64,000 nt of DNA from Blastocystis sp. Blastoise (lineage: Eukaryota; Sar; Bigyra; Opalinata; Blastocystidae). Positions 45,943 to 58,027 of the stretch are shown here, piece by piece; positions within the stretch are counted from its first letter, which is position 1, and each line of letters opens with the position of its first letter. The notes beneath the pieces were generated by a model. It had not been told where the DNA came from and ran no database searches. It was given only the letters and a program-made list of their open reading frames with translations. The DNA is taken from NCBI GenBank assembly GCA_039096225.1, contig JBBPEB010000006.1, positions 986,501-1,050,500 on the forward strand. The letters run 5' to 3'. The position numbers and the translations under genes were made by a program.

Positions 45943-46371
45943 GGTTAACGATAAGTTAAAGATAAAAAAATATATCTTTTTTTATTTATTTTTCTATTGT
46001 TTGTCTTAAAACAAATATAATAATTTTATTAAAATATATTTTATTTATATTTATGTAATATATTTATTTCTGTAAATCTTATAATTGATGATCTTGTTGC
46101 AAAAATTGGTTTATCAAACAAAAAGAAAATTATACAATTTTGTATTATTAATAATATACTTAATATACAGGATATAGATAAGAACAACGTTAATATGTTT
46201 CTTAGTATTTAAATGAGATATTCAATTAAGAAGATGATAATATTAATAGTATACAAACTATCATTTTTAATATTATTTTCATTTGAAAACTATATAAGTT
46301 AAAATAAATTATATAAATAATCAATCTAAATTAGAAATAAAAATGAGAGGAAGAATTGCTATAATAAAAGG

Positions 46372-46406
<35 letters not shown>

Positions 46407-47175
46407 TTTGTGTATTTTCAATTACTTTCTTATTATTTCATTTAATTAAATGATTTTTGTAAGATACTATCTAAACTATATATAAAATAAAAAATATTCA
46501 AAGATTTATTAACACAAAATATGAAAAATATTATAGAATATAATTAAAATATATTCTAGTATATAATAGTATATACTACTAAATCATATACATCTTGAGA
46601 ATTCATATAAGAATATATCATATTGCTTAAATTTACAGTTTGAATCATATAGTAAGCATTCTTGTAATTGTTAATATAGATATAAATATATTATTATCAT
46701 TTCTATGTAAACAAATTATTCATAAAGAAATATATTAATATTGAAACGCTTATTTATGAAAATAATTAGTTGAAAAAAAACAAGATAGAAAGTAAATATG
46801 TTCTCTAATCATTTATCCATGAAAGTAAAAACTTAATTCAACTTATTCCATATTGAAAAATTTGGCTATTTTGAAATATCAGCAATAAATTAATTCTAAT
46901 ATAAATCCAATATTCTCTAATATTTACATTTGTAACATTATTTTGTGTTTAACTACCTAAATAAAGATTAAGCATCAATTTTTCATTCAAATAATCTACA
47001 ATCATAAAAATCATGCCGACATTAAGTTTATGTAATTCCAAAAATTGTTAACACATAACCATGAACTTCATTAAGAAACCAAAATTATAGGGAATAATTG
47101 CTATAAAAGTATTTCTATCCATGAAAAAAAAGGAAATAATCAGAAAAAATTAAAAAATTATATTCAACATTACTA
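45943..47175. other. Intergenic spacer upstream of the transposase gene
   Basis: 1.2 kb of AT-rich DNA, including an (AT)n run at ~46377-46402. No gene supported. The left end of the downstream transposon may lie here, but I cannot place it. Confidence 0.45.
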
Positions 47176-47821
47176 ATGACAGGACGTCAATATGATCTTC
47201 CTGGGTTTCCATCAAAACGTAGATGTAAGAGACTTTTAATTTTATTTATATATTTAGCAATTTCAACTGATCATGTCTTTCTTCATGAAGAGAATATAAT
47301 CATCGAAACTTCTCACTTGATGGAAGAATTAGATTCAGATGAAGACGTGAACTCAAACAGTACCAAACAAATATCTGATGTATTTTTGGAAAAAATTATA
47401 AATTCGGTATTTTAAAAACATTATAATATTTTATTTTATATATTTTTTATTTCATATAACTCTCTTTAAACTATTTAGAAGCCATCATCAAAAAATAATA
47501 TAAATGATAATTCAAGAATTGAAGATTTCGTTTATGATTGTTGGTGTCAGCTTAAAATAAGTACGGAGAAGATTAAGAAACTATACGAACTAATAAATGA
47601 TGTCATAAAACTTTTGGTTCCTGAACATGAATTACTTTTTGTTCCCAAGAATGGGCAGGATATAATACGGAAATACTGTTCTTGCCATTCTGAAACTCCA
47701 CTACATAAAAATATCTACATATGTGATAATTGTAAAGAACTAGTATCATTTAATGGAGGAAGAAATCTACTTAATAAAGAAAAGACTCAATGTAAAAACG
47801 AGGAATGTAGTGAAAGCAAAA

Positions 47822-47857
<36 letters not shown>

Positions 47858-50111
47858 CATTTCTATTTGTACTACTATTATTCTTTTTATTATTATTCTT
47901 TCTATTATATTTATTTTCTTTTCTTCATATAATATATGACAATACAAGATATTATTTATTATATATAACGTTTTATATATATTCTTATAGTATATGATAC
48001 ACTATTTATATGTGAATATAAATTAACTTTCATTATTCTGATTAATATTTTATTTATATAAAGGCATAAAAGTGTCTGTTATACCTTTAATCCCACGTAT
48101 ACGTTACTTGATGTCTTCTAAACCATTAATACAAGATATTAGTTATTACAAGAAGGAGGAAATTCAATACTATTTATCGATGCCAATAGAACATTTGCCA
48201 AGTACAATTCCAGAATATATGTTAGGACAAAATTATCGCAAATATATGAATAAAGTTATTAATAATGGTGATATTTTCTTATTTTTTGATTTAACTTGTG
48301 ATGGAATTTGTGTCTTTTCAAATCCTATCTCTGATACTAATCAATCATCTTTTCCTATTCTTCTTAAATTATTAAATTATAATAATACTAGATTACATGA
48401 TCAGAGAGTATTCTGGACATATTGTATAACAAAAGAATCGCTATCTAATACTGTTCTTTCATTACTTATGAAAGAGTTAATTCTTTTATCATCTGGAATT
48501 GAAATGGATGTATTTATTAATGAACGAATTGAAAAAAGGCGAGTTGTAGCAGTTCTACTAAATGTTTATGGGGATTGTATGGCTATTACAAGCGTTGGAA
48601 GCTTTACTGGACCCTCTTCAACATTCCCATGTAGATATTGTGAGATTTCTTGGAATAGAAAGAACGAAGGCTTTCACGAAGGTATAAAATGTGCTTATAA
48701 GAGTATAAAGAAATATATTCATTTAACAGAAGATAAGAAAAAGATAAATGAAATTCTATATCCTTCTGTTTTTGTAGCCATAAATGATTCTAATATATCT
48801 CCAACTACTCCTCTTATAGATGATTTACCTGTTACTACTAATACTATTATTGACAAATTTCCTAATGAATGTATATACTATGATGCTTTTGAAGAAAAGG
48901 AATATTCACAGAGAACACAAGAAACAATAAATATGAATAGATGCAATTCATCTGAAAATGGATCTTTCTTAGGTATTAAACATAATCCTGGTATCTTCGA
49001 ATCATTGGCATACTTTGATGCATCTACTAGTTATTTACTAGATCCCATGCATCTATTCAATAATATTTGTACTCTAATTTTAAATTTATTATTTCATTAC
49101 AATGTAGCTGATTATACTTCTAAGATATCTAAAAATAAGGCATTAAACACTGAATCAATTTTTAGTACATTTTGTTTAAAAGATGAAAATATATCAATTC
49201 TTAACTCCAGAATTTTAGCCATTAATACACTATATAATGATAATGAATATGAGTTTAGGTATATTCTAAATGAAAAAAAATTTTGGAACATGTCCTCTCA
49301 CACAAGGATTTTCTTCACTTCTTGTATTCTTCCATTAATAACTTTAGATTTTAATTCCAGTGATTCACCACTTGTTGTACTTATTGACCCTTTAGCTACA
49401 ATAATACGTCAAGTATACCTATATCATGGTAATACATCAAAACATTTATTGGAAGTGTTTAGAGATCAATGTAATATATTTTGCTTTTTGTGTGAGCTTT
49501 TGATACCAAAGGAGCTTCTAAATACTCAAATTCATCTTGTACAACATCTTTACTATTCAATAATAAACTCTGGTTCTATCTTCTCTGGATCTACCTATCA
49601 ATCAGAAAGGTTTTATTCTTTTCTTAAAAGAATTTCTTTTGGAAGAAAGAATTTTAATGAGTCGTCTATTAGACGTATTATAGAAAGAGAAGTAGCAGAT
49701 ATGAATACAACAACTAATATAAGTGATGATATAACTGATGAAACGCAACTAGAGATTAATAAAGAACTATATAATGAAGAGGAATCTATTATTAACGATG
49801 ATATATCAAATAAGGAATTAGTATGTGAAAGTTACAATACCATTATAGTTAATAGAAACAAAATTAGTACCGTTAAAGGAATTCGAGGATCAGAAAGAAT
49901 TGACTTATCTGATAATGACATGAAAGAAATAATAAACATAATTCTAGCATCAAATGATGAGTCACTCAAAGAAATACTGTTCCATAATGTAAATAAAAAT
50001 GATATTGTTCCTTATGATATTCTAACTGATTCAAACATATGTAATCATTACTATATATATGAGAATAGGCAAAAAAATTCCCATTGGTCAGTTTTTGGAA
50101 AATTCATTTGA
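47176..50111 (+). CDS. Tnp2/CACTA-like DNA transposase
   Basis: Three exons (47176-47406, 47479-47821 and 48064-50111, TGA) give 873 residues. The N-terminal half has a zinc knuckle (YCSCHSETPLHKNIYICDNC) followed by CKNEEC. The large exon carries transposase features of the Tnp2/DUF4218 type: IFLFFDLTCDGICVF (putative first catalytic Asp), FPCRYCEISWN (CxxC), SYLLDPMHLFNNICTLIL (compare DPMHVVKN), and a DUF4218-like block NTQIHLVQHLYYSIINSGSI followed by SERFYSFLKR. It ends HWSVFGKFI. Such enzymes cut and paste CACTA (En/Spm) elements. No stop or frame break occurs in the 2-kb exon, so it may still be functional. The donor and acceptor style matches host introns. Confidence 0.75.
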
Positions 50112-52470
50112 TTGGCTACTATATACTAGAGTTTGTACCCACAACTCCTCTAAACTTACGGGGAGTTAACTTTTCGTTGAAACACAGTTCAATAGGATAT
50201 AACATGTAGTTGTGCACCATATATTTGGTTAAGCGATATTATTTATAATTAAAAAGTTATTAATAAAAGAACAGAAAACATGATTTTTGAGTCGTTTTTG
50301 ATTGGCTCTTTGGGATGACCCCGATAAAAATTGTTGACCAGACAATTGGAAAATAAACATGGGGTAAACTTGATTTTTTCTCAATCCCACAATATACGTT
50401 ATCCGTGTTTATTCTTTATATTTATCTACTTTTTAATACTTTTTCATATTGAACACGTGAGGCCTTAACGGTCAAATTTAGATTCTTATTTTGACATGAT
50501 ATTCTGATTCAGGAGGTCGAAAAACCTAGGTGTGCCAATTTTGAGCTCCTGAGGACGATTTTTGAGTGATCGATATTTTCTTCGATCTTCTTATAATCAA
50601 CTAATATTACAGTATTGTAATTGATAGGTCCTCAAACTACTATAGTTAAAACAAAGTCTTAAAATAACGAGTTTAAAAGTGACAATTTTGAAAAATGTGA
50701 ATTAAGTGGTCTTAGAGTGAGAGATTCAATATAATGACTTTTATTTAGTAAACTAGAGATAGTACTCTATACTATATTAAAAGGAGAGTCAAAATTATGA
50801 AGGTCAAAATGTATGACCAAATGACAAAATGTGTCTTAAAAAGTAAAAGGGTTTATATATGTGTATAGAATCATGTATTAAGTTTATTCTATGAATAAGA
50901 GCTTTAAATAAATAGTTTAAGGTTGTCAAATTTAAAAGAATGTATAAAACATAGTCTTAAACTATGAATAAAAAATTTAGAGATATTAATTAGTGTACAG
51001 CTGTAGTAGCTCTACAACATATCAAAAGTTCAAAGAAAATAATTTTTAGAGAGTGGATGTGTGAAGGGTTGTGACTATTATTTAAAATTTATTTTTACTT
51101 CAGTTTATATAAAATCGTGAATTTCGTGCACTGTAGAAAAATTGAGTCAAAAAATCAACTCTAAGGGTCTTAAATTTAAAAAAATGTAAAAATGAGTGAC
51201 TTAGAGGACGAGATTCAATATTTGAGTGTTTATTCATTAAACTAGAGTGTATGACCTATATTATGTTAAAAGAAGGGACAAAAATATTTTGATCAGAGTG
51301 TATGACCAAATGGTAAAGTGTCTTTAAAAAGTCTAAAGTGATGACTAATGTGCTTATAGGGTCATATAGAGTCTACTATGAAAATATTAGCTTTTAAAAA
51401 TATGTTTAAGTCTTTCAATTAGTAAAAATATGTTCAAAGAGAGTCATAAAATGAGAGTTTTAAGAAACGAGATATTGTTCAGTATACACTAAGAGACACT
51501 CTACAACATATCAAAAATATAGCAAAAACTATTTTTAGAGAGTGGATGTGTAAAGGGTTGTGAGAGTTATTGAAAAAATACTTTTACTTCAGTTTGTGTA
51601 AAATGGCGTTTTTGGAACACTGTAGAAAAATTAACTTCAAAAATCAACTCTAAGGGTCTTAATTTTTAAAAATGTGAAAATGATTGACTTAGAGGACGAG
51701 ATTCAAAATTTCCCCTCACTTTCATATAACTAGACCACACACTCTATATTATGTCAAAAGAAGGGACGAAAATATTTTGGTCGAAGTAAATGAGCAAATG
51801 CAAAAGGTTTATAAAATGTTTTAAAGTGATGACCAATGTGTAGCTATGGTCATATTAAGTAAAGTGTGTAAATATTAGCATTTAAAAATGAGTTTAAGTG
51901 TGTCAACTTTTCATAATGTGTCAAAAAGGGTCTTTAAGACAGAGATTCAAAACATTTACTTTTATTTAATAAATAGTATGATAAACTCTATACTATATCA
52001 AAAGACTGACGGAAACTGTTTTGATACAGTGGATCTTGAATGGGTAAAGTCTCTTTAAAAGTTACTATTTTGAGTTATTTATGTTTAAAATCATTATTTG
52101 AGACGAATATAAAAATATTAACTTTTTAAATAATGTTTTAGTTGTCAAAGTGAAAATGAATGTTGACTTTGTTATACTTAAGACTTCAAAATTCTTTTAA
52201 GAAGTATTAAAATGAGTTAAAATTATTTTATTACGTTTATTTAAATGAATTTTATGAATTAAAAATACTTTACACTACTTCACATTGGTACTCATTTCTA
52301 AAGTTATTGACTTTAAAAACTCAAAGAATGTTTTAAACAGTTGTTTAATTATTACTAAATACAAAATATATTTTAAAAATAATAAATAATATGTATAATG
52401 ATTCAAAATAGTTTTTTTATTTTCTTTCAAGTATTGTTTTTAGTTTTTTTGATATCATTTAAAGAATTTA
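50112..52470. repeat. Non-coding region with degenerate ~488-bp tandem repeat
   Basis: From about 50620 to 52060 a unit of ~488 bp recurs two and a half to three times with 10-25 percent divergence by eye. Landmarks recur at constant offset: (G/C)AGATTCAA-type motifs at ~50718, 51208, 51696 (and 51933); GAGTGGATGTGT at 51051 and 51540; ATCAACTCTAAGGGTCTTAA at ~51155 and ~51644. No open frame. It directly follows the transposase and could be its subterminal region or an independent satellite. Confidence 0.65.
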
Positions 52471-52555
52471 TTTAATTCTTATATCAGGAATTGAACCTGA
52501 TTACAATCAATAAATGATTGTAACTCTCCATATAGAGTATAAGAAGTGTTATTAA

Positions 52556-52660
52556 AGTAATATATAATATATAATATATAATATATAATATATAATATAT
52601 AATATATAATATATAATAGATAATAGATAATAATATATAATATATAATATATAATAATGA
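52556..52660. repeat. (ATATAATATA)n microsatellite
   Basis: About ten copies of the TATAATA-based 9-10-mer, interrupted by ATAGATAATAGATAA. Non-coding. Confidence 0.8.
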
Positions 52661-52697
52661 AAAAAAGAAAATAAAAGCCAAACTGTTATTATTTTAT

Positions 52698-52748
52698 GCA
52701 GCCGCGGTCCGGTGCCGTTAGGCCCCGGACCTGCGGCGTGACCCTAGT
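52698..52748 (+). other. GC-rich hairpin ending in CTAG
   Basis: A sharply GC-rich patch in AT-rich surroundings. GGTCCGG (from 52707) pairs with CCGGACC (to ~52731) across an ~11-nt loop. It is followed by TGCGGCGTGACC and CTAG, then T. A hairpin 10-12 nt before CTRR next to T is the form of a Helitron 3' end; on this reading the end belongs to a plus-oriented element, not to the minus-strand Helitron gene downstream. Confidence 0.4.
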
Positions 52749-52778
52749 ATTATAATTAATAATTTAAGAAGAATAACT

Positions 52779-53009
52779 ATGACATTTTATTCAGAAGTAT
52801 TAATAAACGATTCAGTTATATTTACTTGTTCAGATATAGATGAAGGGATTGAAACCACTGATAACTCATACATAATGTATTTCACACATGATCAAGAAAG
52901 AGAAAGAAAGGTACATTTAATTAAATCACTTTGCTACATTCAAATAGGATCGTTGGTAATAATAAAACAACAAGCGTTTCACGGCCTGCCTACGCAGGCC
53001 TACGCTTGA
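52779..53009 (+). CDS. 76-residue open frame between two GC-rich hairpins
   Basis: ATG-initiated frame (MTFYSEVLINDSVIFTCSDI...) ending GLPTQAYA-TGA. It has balanced, acid-rich codon use and few low-complexity residues, unlike chance frames here. Its last eight codons are supplied by the hairpin at 52973-53008. No family recognised. It may be a transposon-derived fragment; expression is uncertain. Confidence 0.3.
   Translation: MTFYSEVLINDSVIFTCSDIDEGIETTDNSYIMYFTHDQERERKVHLIKSLCYIQIGSLVIIKQQAFHGLPTQAYA
52973..53008. other. Second GC-rich hairpin
   Basis: Nested inverted repeat: AAGCGT...ACGCTT outside and GGCCTGC-CTAC-GCAGGCC inside. It lies about 200 bp beyond the stop of the minus-strand Helitron helicase, so it could form that transcript's 3' structure or the element's terminal hairpin. 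No CTRR follows it on the minus strand within 20 nt. Confidence 0.5.
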
Positions 53010-53203
53010 GTTTTATTTTAAAATATCTATTTTTAGTTTTTGGTTTTTAAGTTTTAACAAAACAATAGAATATTCTATATTTAACTTTTAAGACAACAAA
53101 TAAAAATTGAAAAGAGAAAAATAATAAATAAAAACAAATATATTAACAGACAATAACAAATATAAAAGAAATCAAAAAACAAATAAAACAAATAAAACAA
53201 TAA

Positions 53204-56200
53204 CTAATTTAAAACTCCATCAAAAATGCAATTAGTCGTAAATACCTTATTAGGATAGTCTTTACTAAGATGTCCTTGATTATTGTTATTACAATTTTCA
53301 GCATAAATATGTAAACCATTAAAAGAACGAACTCTACTAAAAGCAACATATAATTGACCATGACTAAATACAGGTCTCTTTAAATATAATCCAACATTTT
53401 TAAATGTTTGACCTTGTGATTTATTAATAGTCATAGCAAAAGCTAATCGAACAGGAAATTGTTTTCTTCTCATCTTAGTAGGAAGTGAATCATCTGAAGT
53501 AATTAAACTGATTCTTGGAATAAATACAATATCTTCACCAGGTAATAAATTATCTGGCTTATTTAATAATTGAGCACGAATAACATTATTTAATGTTTCA
53601 AGAACAACTAATCTTGTTCCATTACATAAACCCTTCTTTATATTAAGATTTCTCAATAACATAATAATACAGCCTTTTCTTAATCTTAATTTATGAGGAG
53701 GAAATCCTTGAGGAAGAAGAGTATTAAGAAATTCAGGAGAATAAGCAGCTCTTTCAGAATCATTAACTATTTCATCTTCTAAAGTATCAAAACTATAATA
53801 TATTTTTTCTGATTCTGAAGAAGGTATTAAATCTAATACTTTCTCATTTATATCAAAAGTATCTTCATTCGTACAACATAAAATACAATTCTCAGATAAA
53901 TCTTTTCTATGTTGTTCTGATAAAATATTTCTATTATGAAGTATATTCTCCCATATCTCTTTATATAAATTTTCTGTACTTATACATTGTGAAGGTATTT
54001 CTACAATATTATCATTCAAATCAGATTCATTATTTAATCGTTCACCATTTCCTACTTTCATTAACCATTCTTTAAAATCTAAAGCATCTCTATCTGCTCT
54101 CATATTCTGAACTAAATGACATTGTATAAAATTATTCCAATATTTAAATCTTTTCAAACATACACCAACAGTAGATGATTCATTTCCATTTTTAACTACT
54201 GGTAAACATTGTCTAAAATCTCCACCTAAAACAATAGTTTTACCAACAAAAGGATATTGAAGACATGGATCTTCAGAATCTATTGAACTAAATAAATCAT
54301 GTAATAAATTATCAAGAACTTCTAAAGCATAAATAGAAGCCATAGGTGCTTCATCCCAAATAATAATAGCACATTTTCTTAAATCATTTGCTTTTGCACT
54401 ACTTCTTGTTATATGTGAAATAGACATTTCATTTAGATCAAGTGGTAATCCAAATACAGAATGAGAAGTACTTCCTCCTGATAATAAAGTAGCTGCTATT
54501 CCTGTGAATGCAACAGCTAATACAGGTTTTTCTCTTGTACGAATCATCTTGATCAAAGTATTATATAAGAATGTTTTTCCAGTTCCACCAGGACCATCAA
54601 TAAAGAACATATTATTATTATGAGGTTGAGTATTATTAACAGATACCATAATTCTATCAAATATTTCTTTTTGTTCTCTATTTAACATTTGATAATTTCT
54701 TTCTGCTTCTCTATGTGCAACATCAAAATCATAAAATTCTAATGTAGAAACACCACTATTAGGATTAAAATGTGAAGTATATTGAATAGTAGGCATATTA
54801 GTATATTTACCTCCATTTGATTCTATTAATGTTTTGATATTATATAAAGCTCTTGGATAACAATAATTGATTACAATAGGATCTTGATCAATAATATCAG
54901 GATCAGTTGAAAGAGAATGATTAATACGTTCATTTATAGTAAAATGATCTATTGTATATTGATAATATATATCAGAAATCATTTCATATTTAAATTCATT
55001 CCATAAATCCATTGCTTTATCAGTAATATTATAATATACAAATAATAAAGCAAATACTAATCGTAATTGAGAAGGATGACAATCATGCATTACTTCATCT
55101 AATATATGTCTATATTCATTAGTATCATCTAATAATCCTCTTGCTATACATACTCCTTCATAAGTTGGATAAGGTAATTCTCCATCATACATTCTTAATG
55201 ATTCAAAACTTGTTGGTCTATTTACATGAGTTAATAATAATTTTAAACAAAATGCTTCTTTATTAGTTGGATTTATATAAGGTATTCTTCCAAGTGTCTT
55301 CGAATTCTTTTGTCTTGGTTTCCATATATGTTCTCCTTTACACCATGTATAATATTGAGGAAACATATCATATGTCATAAACTCTGGTTCTTCTAAAGTA
55401 GGAACATATAAATGATTATTTAAATCATCATTTGCTTTGAAATATGCTTCTAACATAGATAATTTATTTCCTTGTATTTCTTCTGCTTGTTCTTCTGAAC
55501 CATCTGTATATACTATATTCTTATCATTCTCATCATGAATCAATAATATTTGAACAGCTATATTTGATTGTACTATAGGAAATCCTAATATTCTCCAAAC
55601 TGCTTCAGTTGATGATATATATCTTGCATCTAAATATTGTTTAACTTCATTATTATTTGTTTCATTTGAAGAAGCTGATAATTCAGCTCTCATTGAATCA
55701 TGACCTTTTGTTGTATATTTATATAGATATTTTACTGTATGTAAACTATAAACTGCTTCAACATTAATATGTGCTTCTAATTTGAGTGATAAATATGGAT
55801 TATATGGAACAACATATTCATTAGTAGCTTCTAAATCACCATTAGTACGATGAAATACTACTTTTCTTCCATCATTTGGTCTAAAATATAAAGGATAAGA
55901 ATCATTAGGAATTGTAGTACATTCTTGAAATGGTTTAGGAAATCCTTTCTTACATATTCCATGAGAATCTAAACATGGAGAATTAGATACATGAGGACCA
56001 TGTATATTCATTGTACTTACTATTTTAAATAATCTAGGATTCTTTTCTTCATCAGGAAGATAAGCACATATAATAGAATCAAGTTCATTAGTATCATGTA
56101 TTTTATCTTGTTGTTCAACATTCAATAAGATATGAGCATGAGGTAATCCTCTCTTTTGAAATTCAACAGTATAAGTAATAGCTTGTGCTTTACCAAATAC

Positions 56201-58027
56201 ATTCTCATCTTTTAATAAATGATATAAATATTTCAATTTAATTGCAAATACTCTACAAACTAAATCAGGTCTTTCCCATGCTTCTTGATTAGGATATAAA
56301 TTATCTACTATTTCTTTCCATTTTGGATTACATGTAAAAGTAATAAAATAATCTGGTTTACCATAATATCTTACTATTGTCATTGCATCTAAATAAGCTC
56401 CTTTCATATATCTAGGTCCTCCTACAAAACCACTATTTAATATAATAGGTTTTCCTATTCCATTTGTTACTTCTTCATCTGTTACTTGTTCTCTTCTTCT
56501 CTGATTATATTGTCGTAACACATTATAAGATTCTGCTCTTAATTTTGATTGATTCATTTCTATAAATGATAATCGTTGTTCTTCTATTTTAGAATAAGCA
56601 TCTACAATATATTGTAAGAATAATTTTCCTCCTGATAAGAAATAATTCTTATTAGGAAATGATCTTGGAAAACAAAGAAAAGAATAAAAATCTTTTAAAG
56701 TAAAAGATGATTTCTCATATACAGGATTTCCTATTAAATCTATAGGATATCCTTCATTATTAAATTGTTGATAATTAGCTAATAAAGTAATTGATTTTGA
56801 AAAATCATCATGAGTTTGTCTTGAAGACTCTCTATCATCATTATCTATTTCATCTTCTTCATTATCTAATAATTGATTTCTATTATTATATCTACTATTT
56901 CTATTTGATTCTCTTTCTATTTGTTCTACTTGAATGTTAGTATTTTCTATTGTATTTGAATTGATTTGAGAATGTATTTCTATATTATTATTTCTTCTTG
57001 GAATATAATTAGGATTTCTTCTTAACTCACTTTTAGATGCAAGAATAAATAATGGAATTCCTGTGGGATAAAATATAGGATAAACCATAGGATCACAAAA
57101 TGGATTATCATATTTCATTCTTGTGAAATGTTGTCTTATTTCTTCATTCATATTCATATGATTTGTATTATTATTATTATTAAGATGAATTCTTGGATAA
57201 CATCTAAATTCTGTATGAGGAAATGTTTCCATAGAATTAATAGGAACTATAAGTGCTATTTCATGAGAAGCAGAAGGAGTATTATATCTTCTTTGATCAT
57301 CTGAATGTAATGTTTTGAATTTTAATGAAACATCTACTTGTGATATATGAAGATTATTATTATTATTTGTAGCAGTAGTTACTTCTTCATGTAATGTCTT
57401 AAAAGCATTCATTAATTCATTATTTAATAATGAATTATGTAATACTCTCATTATTTCTGTATTTAAATTATCATAATATTGATTATTTGATCGAAGTTGA
57501 AAAGCTTCTTCTTGATCATAAATATATATTTGATTATAATTAGGAGTAATACCTTCAGGAGGATATAAATCTGCCATAGAATGATATATATTTCCATGTA
57601 CTTTATAGAAATATATTCCATTATTATCTAATCTTGTTTGTGTATCAGTACATGACATAGAAGCAAAAGCTATTGAATTATTATACCTACGAATATCTTT
57701 CTTAAATTGTTTTGAAGAATCTGTATTATCATTCAATAAGTTTTGTATTGATATATCTGGCTCTGATAATGAACCTAAACGTACTTTTCCACTACGACAA
57801 CAACCACTATATTGACTATTCTTTAATATAATATTTCCTTCTGTGTCAAGTGTCCATTGTCTTCTTCTTTTTGTATATATTATTGTATTATTTATTGTAT
57901 CATTATATGAATTTGATGGTTCTTCAAAAAATGTTGTATCATAATTAGTTGAAAACTTAAAGTTGTTTCTTTCATGTTCAAAATGTAAAGCATTACAACA
58001 TGAACATTTAAATATCATTTTACCCAA
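53204..58027 (-). mobile_element. Autonomous Helitron coding region (core)
   Basis: The 1607-residue uninterrupted Rep-helicase marks the body of a Helitron. Helitron ends (5' TC, 3' hairpin plus CTRR, AT insertion site) could not be fixed. A GC-rich hairpin lies ~200 bp beyond the stop on the expected 3' side. Absence of stops or frame changes over 4.8 kb suggests recent activity. Confidence 0.8.
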
